From positions 29,264,162 to 29,328,161 of the forward strand of contig JAAALK010000287.1 in NCBI GenBank assembly GCA_019279435.1: a stretch of 64,000 nucleotides of DNA, written 5' to 3'. Below the pieces are notes generated by a model that saw only the letters and a list, made by a program, of their open reading frames with translations, had not been told where the DNA came from and made no database searches. A program made the translations under genes and the position numbers. Positions 55,690 to 64,000 of this stretch are shown here, one piece after another. Source of the DNA: Zizania palustris. Its lineage: Eukaryota; Streptophyta; Magnoliopsida; Poales; Poaceae. Numbering within the stretch: position 1 is the first letter of the stretch; the number at the start of each line of letters is the position of its first letter.

Positions 55690-56301
55690 CTACAGGTGGA
55701 GCAGCGTGTCGTAGCGCCAATCCATTTCGTCGGCGATGGCTGCCGCCGAGGGCGCCGGGGCCGGCAGGTTCAGATCGAACGGCAGCGGCGAGCGGCGCGG
55801 CGGCGCGGCGGCATCGTCGCCGGCGCCAGATGCGCCGTCTTCGCAGAGCACGGACGAGGAGGACCCGCAGTAGCTGCGGCAGTCCTCCTCTGCGGCCGGG
55901 GCGACGCCGCCGCCGCCGCGAGCGGTGGAGGCAGCCACGAGAGCTCCAGCGGCGGCAGCCGCGGTGGCGCCCCAGGACTCGACGGTGCTGCTGTGGCTGG
56001 AGGTCGCCACCGCGGCCGCCGTCACTGCGGGCGGCGGCAGTGGCGGCGCCACCCGCACGGAGGAGGCGGCGGCGGAGGGGAAGTTGGTGCGAGCCGCGGC
56101 GCCACGGAGGGATCTCGCGGCGGCGTCGTAGGCTCGCGCGGCGGCCTCGGCGGAGTCGAACGTGCCGAGCCAGATCGGCGTCTTCTTCGCCGGGTCGCGG
56201 ATCTCGGCCGCGTACCGCCCCGACGGCCGCCTCCTCACCCCGCGGTACCTCACCTCCTCCCCCGCCATCGCCGGCGCCGGCGGCAGCCTCGCCCGCCGCA
56301 T
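55690..56301 (-). CDS. AP2/ERF transcription factor with EAR repression motif
   Basis: A single-exon gene of 203 aa from ATG 56301. The AP2/ERF domain spans about residues 18-75 (RYRGVRRRPSGRYAAEIRD, then WLGTFDSAEAAARAYD). The Ala and Asp at the two ERF-diagnostic positions (AAEIRD) predict binding to GCC-box DNA (AGCCGCC). A DLNLPAP motif near the C-terminus (about 176-182) is an EAR motif that recruits TOPLESS-type co-repressors, so this is most likely a nuclear transcriptional repressor of ERF group VIII. A second ATG at residue 12 is a possible start; the frame stays open further upstream but without an ATG. The linker is Ala/Ser-rich. Target genes cannot be told from the sequence. Confidence 0.92.
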   Translation of the reverse strand: MRRARLPPAPAMAGEEVRYRGVRRRPSGRYAAEIRDPAKKTPIWLGTFDSAEAAARAYDAAARSLRGAAARTNFPSAAASSVRVAPPLPPPAVTAAAVATSSHSSTVESWGATAAAAAGALVAASTARGGGGVAPAAEEDCRSYCGSSSSVLCEDGASGAGDDAAAPPRRSPLPFDLNLPAPAPSAAAIADEMDWRYDTLLHL

Positions 56302-57060
56302 CGCTATCTCCCCTCCTTCCGCCCGCCTAGTTCGTCGACGAGCTTCCCCTCCCCCTCCCCCCACCCCCTCCCTCCCCTCTCCTTTTGGGCCGGCTCGTCC
56401 TCCACCTCGAGGACCTCGACTCCGCGTGCGCGCCCCCGCCCCCGCGCTGTTTGGTCGGCACGGCCCCGCCTGCCTCCCTGCCTGACGCGGCGGGCCCTCC
56501 ACGACCCGGCCAGCGCCGCGTCGGTTTGTTTATCACCCCCTCCTCCTCCACACCCCCCCCCCCCCCCCCCCCCCGAGGCCCCGACCGCGTCGCGTCGCGG
56601 CGCGGCGTGTTTCCTCCTGCGCTTGCCGCTGCCGTTGGGTGGGGGATGGATGGACGGATGGGTGGTGGTGGTGGGTTCGGATCTTTATCGTGGCCGGTGC
56701 CGTCGCGGAGAGGTGGTCGTCGCGCTGCGTGCCACTAGCGCGGCATATTCCGTGGCTGCCTCGCTCGGCCGTGCAGCTCGCGCAGAGGAAACACTGGCGC
56801 TGGATCAGCTGGGATATACCAAAATGAAACACGTTTTAACTGTACAGCAAGTGCGCAGCACAGAAATGCAACATGTTGCTGCACTGCCCTTCTTACTCGT
56901 GCCGCAGCACAGCAATGACAGGAAAAGGAAACTGCCCTTATGCTTGCATTGATGCCTTGTTCCTTCGTCAGGACTCAGGTGGTGTCACGGTGTCACGACG
57001 GACTACGCGAGAGGCCATCTTACAAGCTACAGCTGACTAGAGGTCAGCAGACAGGAGGGT
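56302..57060. other. ERF promoter region and EHD 3' flank
   Basis: GC-rich up to about 56760, consistent with the ERF 5' UTR and promoter; open frames here reflect composition. Confidence 0.4.
56553..56574. repeat. Poly(C) tract of 22
   Basis: An uninterrupted run of 22 C on the plus strand (G on the ERF coding strand), about 250 bases upstream of the ERF start and likely in its 5' UTR or promoter. Confidence 0.95.
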
Positions 57061-60000
57061 TCACTCGTAAGGGTTTCTGAAGTTCTTGAGTAGCTCCGGG
57101 ATGTCATAAGCGAGCATGTCGTCCACGGCCTGCACCAGCTTGGGCTTCATCTTCTCGAACTTGTCGATGCTGTACCCACCTAGCACCTCCTTGAAGTGCT
57201 CAACGTCGGGGAAGTCTCCGGCAGGAAGATGGTACTCCCTTTGGACCTGTTCCAGCAGTTTGAATTCAGATGCAAAATTGGATTTGATTTGCTTGACAAA
57301 TGACAAATGCAGCGCCTATAAGATCATATATGGTGATCAATTTGTCACTGTTGTTGGAAGTGATCTTGCTGTGCTGAATAGATCCAACCATCCAGCAATT
57401 AAGATGGTAGTAAGTACTAAGTACCTTTGCAAACTCATCCGCCAAGTTGTCTATGAGTCGTTGTTGAGCCTTAGCTTTCCCCATCATTGCTGGCATCTCC
57501 TTCTTCAGATGGCCAATTATGTAAGCATGGATCTTGGCAGCTCTAGCACGTTTAACAAACTCATTGACCTGCAAGTACAAATTGTGACATTTATTGAAAA
57601 TTCAGCACTCCAAAAAAATAATTCCGACAAATGGGAGATGGCATCATACCCTACGATCACAGGCCTTCTTGGGAATGTCTTTCAGATCACAGAGGAGGTC
57701 CTCTTGCTCTTTCTCAAACAAGTCCTTTCCAATTGGCCCAACAGCTGATTCACTCACTGGTTTGTCATTGAATGACCTGCAAACATTAGTTTCAGGGTGA
57801 GTTTCAGTTTCCAACACCTTGATCTAACTCTACAAGATTGGGATATTTTGTTTGTATAATTAAACAACAAGTTACTAGACAGAAAAAAATAGATTTGGGA
57901 TATACAATAGAGGATGTAAGTCAGTAAAAAGTTACCCGATATAAACACGCGCAACCTCAGGGGTATTGAGTACTTTCCCAAGAGACCACATCAGTGCACC
58001 ATACACTCTCATAAGCTGTAGCGTGAATAAGGAGAAAGAAAAGGTGATTCTGATGCACAAGATCGCATTTTTTTATGAACATGATGCAGTGGTGACTCTT
58101 CATACGTATTGGTTGCAAGAAAACATCTACCTGCTGAGTGTCAACTTGGTCCGCCTTGTTCAGCACTACACGTATTTTGTCATCATGCCCACGCAAAGAT
58201 GCAATCACGCGTTTGAACTCATCACTGATATCAAGCTTATGAGGATCAAACAGAAGAAGGATAAGGTCACACTTAGCAGCAAACCATGAAGTTACGCCAG
58301 TGAAATCATAGCTTCGCTGCGTCCGCTGCTTTTCACCAGAGAGGACACCGGGAGTGTCGACAAAGGTGATATGATCGAGCAGCTTCAGTGGGGAAATGGC
58401 ATGTATTAGTTTGTGGAATGAATGCCTTCTGCATCTGTCAATGTCACCATTCACCAACCGAAGCTTACCGGATGTGGCATCTGAGAGCACTCGAACTTTG
58501 ACAGAAAAGCACCGCCGAATGTTGTAAGACCAGTGAATGGCATGTCAGCTTGAACAGCAATAGTATTGCCAGGAATGGTCCTTTCATCAGATCCAGACTG
58601 ACATAAAATGGAAAAGAAAACTGAGAAACTAATGGGATTAATATTTAAATATACTAACTGTAGCAGCCTACATGACAATGCGAAATTACCAACTGATTTG
58701 ACATGATGCAAACATGTTTCTTCAATAACTTAAAATGAATCGAGAAACATTATAAAGGTGTGCATTAAATGAAACTTTGATGTTGCACCTATGGTTCCAT
58801 GATGAAAAAGAGATAAACAAAACAACAGTAGTGTTTTTTGTCCCATGATGAGTACTGCCAAAAGCAATGGCTAAAGAATTTTTGAAGCTGGAGAAGGCAC
58901 ACTATGGTATGTGTTTAGTCCACATGTGAACCATGCAACTTAGAAGAAGGGTATATGATGTGTGTCATCCTTGCATCTTAGAACAGAACGAGTTGATGTT
59001 TGCCAACTGAGCAACTTTGTAAATTGCAATTTATTGACGACAAAATATATATAAAAAACAAGAGTATACAACAAAGCTAGATTAATCAAATATAATTTTC
59101 CTTCTTTAGAAAAGATACCCCATAGTTCATCTACTCAAGTGATAGCTAACTGGCATATCAGATATCACCGCTGCATGTTAAATTGTTAATTAAATACTCA
59201 TGATGATATTTACCATGACAACTACGAATCTGTCAGTAGTTGGTTCTGGTCCAACATGAGCTCCTGTAATTGAAGGGAAAACTAGAGTTACACTTTGATA
59301 ATATTAGAGGAAACCAAAGTTAAAATGGACTGTGGCTTTGGCTGAAACTGAAATATTCTGCGTTAGTTCAAGCATAGAACCTGGATAGCTTGTTTCCAAC
59401 AGATGCTTAATGAAAGTTGTTTTGCCTGTAGAATATTGACCCAATAGCATAACCATTGGCTTTGCATCAAAATCGCTGCTTGCCTGGAAAATGGTACCAT
59501 CGATGTAATGACATGTGAGTAATGGAACAATAACAAAACCATCATAAGAGAAATTGATATCTTTACAATAAATGTGAACAAAAGTCTATACCAGTAATGG
59601 AGAAGCAAAATCGTTGAACCGATATGCAACCTCCAAAGGCTTCAATTTTTCTGTGTATAATCTTTTTAATCCATCGATTACAGAGGTAACAGCAGTCAGA
59701 GGCACCTGCATCTGCAGACCAAATGAATGTACGAATAATTAAATTGTTGAATTGCAGACTCCAGTGTTACACTTTGCATTACAGTACTGAGAACATTTCT
59801 ATGACAGTATGATTCAACTACAGTCTCTAGAGTAACAAAACAATATTTCCCTGAAGTTAAACATGATAAAATTAAGATCACAGAATGCACAAAAACCTTG
59901 TACCTTCTTTGCTGATTTTGAACCGAACCAGTTATTAGAAGGCACGTGGACCTGAGGGGTGCCTGCATGACAGAGAAAAGTTAGTACCATAACTTATTTA

Positions 60001-60916
60001 CTAACATGGTTCATCAGATAGTACTCCCGGGATCACATTTGTTACCATTTTCTTCTGGGTGTACTCTCTTTACCATGGCCTTTGATCTCTGAAAATGAAC
60101 CATCCATTGCAACATCACAGTGAGGTCGAAATGAGCTACGATGACAACGAACCCATCAATTATATAAACTTACAGCAAGTAGTTCGTCAAGACCTTCCAT
60201 CATAGGCGGATCCAAGTTAATCAGGTCTGCAAGAACCATCAGAAAGTTCAGACATCCACACATATAGAGGACATGATCTCGGATCTCACATAAGAATGAA
60301 TCCACCAAGAAAAGCAACCTTCACGATTCAGACTGTCCTGCGTTATCTCATTCCCCGCTTGCGCAAGGGATACAAGCTGCAGTTTGCAATTCGCAACGGA
60401 ACAAATGATCAATAATGTGCAGCCGCATCCTCTCTAACCCGAAGCACAGACTGAAGAACTGTAACGGTTAAACAAATAGGCGATGAGGGGACAAACCTGC
60501 ATCGCGGCGACAAACTCGCCAAAGCCGAGGTACCCTTGCCGCTTGGAGTCCGCGATCGCCCAGACCTTGGATCGACACAGATTTGTCAAAACACAGTATG
60601 AATCATCACTCATCAGGCTATACCAATGAGAACCAACTCAGACGGGCGGGAGGGCGGGCGGCTCACCTGCTTGAGGTCCGCGCGGGAGAGGCCGGACATG
60701 GCGAAGAACTTGGTGGCGTCGGAGCCAGTGACACGGCCATCTCCATCTACAACACGTCAACAACCGCCAGAGAATCAAGCAATCCATCAGGGGTGTTCGG
60801 GGTTTAGGGGGGCGCGCGGCGCGAGAACACCGCATACCTGGGTCGGCGAGGGCGAACCAGCCGGCGTAGATCTTCTGGTGCTCCTTGGAGCACGCCGTGG
60901 ATCGCGCGAGCTCCAT
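57061..60916 (-). CDS. EH-domain (EHD/RME-1 family) membrane-remodelling ATPase
   Basis: Sixteen exons: 60838-60916, 60667-60746, 60497-60565, 60319-60376, 60174-60226, 60046-60088, 59904-59962, 59592-59711, 59381-59483, 59214-59263, 58469-58597, 58131-58382, 57936-58015, 57650-57776, 57425-57568 and 57061-57246. They total 1632 nt, or 543 aa, the usual plant EHD length. As in plant EHDs the EH domain is N-terminal: an EF-hand loop DPDGDGRVTGSD (25-36), then VWAIAD (54-59), whose tryptophan is part of the NPF-binding pocket. The dynamin-like nucleotide domain has GQYSTGKT (202-209), TIPGN, DTPG (290-293) and NKAD (356-359), followed by a helical region ending KNFRNPYE. EHD proteins tubulate membranes and control endocytic recycling; plant members affect endocytosis and stress tolerance. 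Confidence 0.95.
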
Positions 60917-62793
60917 CCCTCGTCGCGGCGGTCGAGTGGTCGGCGCTCGGCGGCGGCGGCGACGAGCAGCGCAGGTGGTGGAGGCGGAGCGGAAACCTGA
61001 CCGGGTGTGGAACGGTGCGGCATTTTGAAAAAAAAATGGTGGGCCCCAGCCCGCCTCCTGTAGCACGCTCCCCTGTGTTTTCTTTTCCCTTTATTTAATT
61101 ATTATTATTATTGGTACGGATGAGACAAAAAATTTGAACGCCAACTCGGCCCGGTCCAGCCCGGTCCGGCCCGGTCCGGCCCAGATGGGCCATCAGGGCT
61201 GTGGGATTCTTTTATATGAATAGAAATAAAAGATAATGTGAACTATAGACGATTTTTGGAATGCAGTATTTTGAGAATGAGGAATAAGAAAAACGTAAAA
61301 ATAGATTTGTTGGAGTTAAGATATATAAATTTTGAATAAAATCATACGTGGAAGAGAGATTAGAGAAAGAAAATTGTATATATGTACATGACTTCTTAAA
61401 GGAAAAGAAGAAAGAGGCATTGGCATTTTTCTTTGAAATAACCTTTATGTTAGAAAATTAAGTGAATTGACTATCTATTCTAATCGACTTATGTTTTGAG
61501 GTTGAACCGATTAAAGCATATAATTTAATATGATATTCGAGCTAGGTCTCAAGTTCGTATCCTAACTAGCATCACTTTTATTCTATGCTTTTAATTCGAT
61601 GAAGTTTCGAGTAAAAAGAAATGTTAGAATCCAGAATAAATTGCTTATCTTTGTCGTTTAGGTCCTGTTTAGATTAGGGTTACTTATTTTTATGAATTAA
61701 AGTTTAGTCTCATTTAATCCTAAAATATCAAACATCATTGGTTATGAAGTCCCTAAAGTTTAGTTCATTAGTCCTTTAGAAATTGTTTATAGAGACTAAA
61801 AGTATCATACACATTATGTCCTCATTTATAACCCCTCATTAAATTATGTTTAGTTTCTACGTCTAAACAAGAGCACTAAAGTTTAGTCCATATAAAAAAT
61901 AAGCAGGTTTTAATCCTAAAAATAAGAGTTGTCATCAGAATAAAGACTTAAGCTAAAAAACTTTCATCATCCATCGTCTAGCTTAGCCTAACCACGTTGA
62001 CATACATCACTATCACATCTATCAATCAATATGTGCTCGTGAACTAATCACTCGGTTTCATATCATTGGATTTTCTAGTCAAAATTAACTAAATTTAATA
62101 TATATATATATAATATTATATACATACACTGTTAATACATATATATTACATTGATTTGGTCAAAATTAAAGCAACTTAACTTATAAAAAATCAAAAACTA
62201 ATAATAAATAAATAGATAATATATATTTTTCGACTACTATTTGCATAAAATATATTCCGCGTATATTCACTGAAAATCACGAAAGCTGGTGCCCAAAATC
62301 AAACATTAAAGGCCTCTCCTAAACTAATTTTAACACTAATGTTTTTTTGAACGATGTGAAATTGAAATAGTCTAAACTACAAATAAGCATATACGAGTAT
62401 CCCCAAATTTTTTGTCGTATTTATGCAAACAAATGAATAATTATTTGAAAATGAAAAGGAAATAGATGCTTTCTATGACATGTAACACACTGCTATTTTT
62501 TAATGAAGCTAAATTAAAACGACTTTTGTTCATGCCCCTTCAGTACAACTTATATTTAAAACAAAAAATAAATTATGTGACAAATGAAAAATTATAATAA
62601 ATTAAAACTAACCATTTCCACTTATCTAATGATCGGAATTACCTAGTAATATTTTAACTTTTAAGTTTTGTGCGTTCGTTCGAGCTCCATTGCCCAGATC
62701 GCAAGTAAAGAAAAGGCGATCCGCTCGCCCGCCGCGGCATTTCCGCAAGCAACCTCCGCGCGCGCAGCCGCCTCCGCTCCGTGGCGCGAGGAG
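60917..62793. other. Promoter interval between EHD and isomerase genes
   Basis: Divergent promoters for the two genes flank AT-rich DNA. CCGGTCC/GGCCC tandem motifs lie at 61150-61185. A possible degraded MITE (about 61660-61880, ends TCCTGTTTAGAT and GTCTAAACAAGAG) and a short TA repeat (62098-62111) are present. No gene seen. Confidence 0.45.
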
Positions 62794-64000
62794 ATGGGGT
62801 CGCTCCCCACCGTGGCCTCCTCGCCGGAATGCGCGCCGCAGACGCGGGGGAAGGTGGCGGCGTCGGACCTGGCGCCGCTGTTCGGCGCGCAGCGGCGCAA
62901 CCTGGAGCACTTCTTCGAGCGGCTCGACCTGGCGCAGGCGGCGGCGTTCGCGCAGGCGCTGCTGGACGCGCCCGGCGCGGTGTTCTTCACCGGCGTCGGC
63001 AAGTCCGGCATCGTGGCGCGGAAGCTCGCGCAGACGCTCGCCTCGCTGGGCTTCGCGCGCGCGGGGTTTCTGGCACCCGTGGACGCGCTCCACGGCGACA
63101 TCGGCTCGGTCTTCCCCGGGGACGTCCTCGTGCTGCTCTCCAAGTCCGGCGCCTCCGATGAGCTTCTCGCGCTCGCGCCCTGCGCCCGCGCCAAGGGTGC
63201 CTACCTCATCTCCCTCACCTCCGCCGCCTCCGGCTCCGCCTGCCCTCTCGCCGCGGCGTGCGACCTCAACGTGCACCTCCCGCTGCAGGGGGAGGTCTGC
63301 CCCTTCGGCCTCGCGCCCGTCACCTCCTCCGCCATACAGATGGTTTTCGGGGACACCATCGTCGCCGCCATCATGGAGGCGCGCCGCCTCTCCAGGGACC
63401 AGTACGCGGCCAACCACCCCGCCGGCAAGATCGGCAAGGCCCTCATCTTCAAGGTAATCTGATAGAGAAAGCTACACATCTGAATTGCAAACATTAGCAA
63501 ATTGATCACTGATTTACTATACACTGTCATCCAATGGGGAAAACATCAAATCTTAGATTTTACTTTATCAGGTGCGTTGGTGCGCATAGTTATGCAATTT
63601 CCAGGGTGGAATGATGAACACATAATACGGACAGACACCATTGTCACTGTCAAAACTCGAAACAACATTTTATTTCCTTTTTTGCAGTTACTTGCCAGTC
63701 GTTATTCAGATGTCGTTTTCAGCCTTCTTTCGATCATGGGAGATACTAGACAACTCCTCTTTTTTTTTTTGCATGATTCCTGACAGTTTGCTTGTGGTAG
63801 TTATGCTAGCTAAGTTTGTGATGAGTTAACAATAGCCATTAAATTTTAGCTAAACCCCAAAGATTCCTGAAGTAATCGCCTTCATCCAAACCGCCCTATT
63901 ATGGTGTCAAATCATGACTTGCAAAATTTCACCCTGCAGGTTCAGGATGTTATGAAGACGCAAGACGAGCTTCCTTTGTGCAAGGAGGGAGATATGATCA
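62794..64000 (+). CDS. Arabinose-5-phosphate isomerase (KdsD-like), 5' part
   Basis: Incomplete at the window end. Exon 1 is 62794-63453 (220 aa) and exon 2 starts at 63940. The SIS sugar-isomerase domain is clear: TGVGKSGIVARKLAQTLASLG (about 67-87), LSKSGASDE, and the AANHPAGKIGKAL end that precedes paired CBS domains. The VQDVMKTQDELPLCKEGD stretch in exon 2 begins the first CBS domain. The enzyme converts ribulose-5-phosphate to arabinose-5-phosphate for KDO synthesis, used in plants for rhamnogalacturonan II of the cell wall. ATG 62794 is chosen because it opens the family-like N-terminus; the frame extends further upstream without an ATG in good context. Confidence 0.92.

Noticed and set aside
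55576..56952. 458-aa plus-strand frame
   Set aside because: Low-complexity antisense of the ERF gene and its GC-rich upstream region, including the poly(C) run.
60638..61066. 142-aa minus-strand frame
   Set aside because: Reads through EHD introns; the spliced model with EF-hand and tryptophan motifs is better supported.
1..64000. tRNA genes, CRISPR arrays or bacterial-type operons
   Set aside because: No cloverleaf candidates were recognised by eye, and the genes have spliceosomal introns of a plant nuclear genome.

Overview
The window is nuclear DNA of a grass, almost certainly rice (Oryza sativa). The genes have plant introns and strongly GC-rich 5' exons, and they lie among small rice-type transposons (Stowaway- and Tourist-like MITEs, a short copia element, L1-type LINEs). 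A cluster of PSKR/PSY1R-type LRR receptor genes followed by LepA, MEI2-like, ERF and EHD genes suggests the short arm of chromosome 2; that placement is from memory and was not checked.

Left half (1-35.6 kb): a tandemly duplicated receptor cluster, all on the minus strand. Two intact LRR receptor kinases (219-3383 and 14105-17260) are followed by two kinase-less receptor-like copies. One of these is frameshifted (20735-22848) and one is intact (29142-31295). Each of the last three receptors carries a similar upstream module with a small conserved reading frame (17761, 23349, 31748). The two kinase-less copies also share a GC-rich exon-like block beyond their 3' ends (19540, 27945). Between receptors 1 and 2 lie a recent copia retrotransposon that lacks its reverse-transcriptase core (3919-7642), a LINE whose two halves point in opposite directions (9985-13654, a twin-priming inversion), and a solo LTR (13714-14027).

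Right half (36-64 kb): single-copy housekeeping and developmental genes. They are a single-domain rhodanese sulfurtransferase (+, 36052-37118), a 22-exon chloroplast-type LepA/EF4 translation factor (-, 37799-45936), a terminal-ear1/MEI2-like RNA-binding protein (+, 46880-49032), a 6.6 kb MITE-rich gap, an ERF repressor with an EAR motif (-, 55690-56301), a 16-exon EH-domain ATPase for endocytosis (-, 57061-60916) and the first part of an arabinose-5-phosphate isomerase (+, 62794 to the window end). The summed coding lengths of the LepA, MEI2-like, EHD and sulfurtransferase models are all multiples of three, which supports the exon boundaries.

The most unusual observations are retroposition footprints. 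They are the inverted LINE; a 43-bp remnant of apparently the same LINE family in a LepA intron; a 171-bp poly(A)-tailed insert with a 5S-rRNA-like head and a perfect 15-bp target duplication in another LepA intron; and a 20-bp tail-only insert in a third. The receptor cluster shows step-wise conversion of receptor kinases into kinase-less receptors, with variation in the island domain that normally contacts the peptide ligand.
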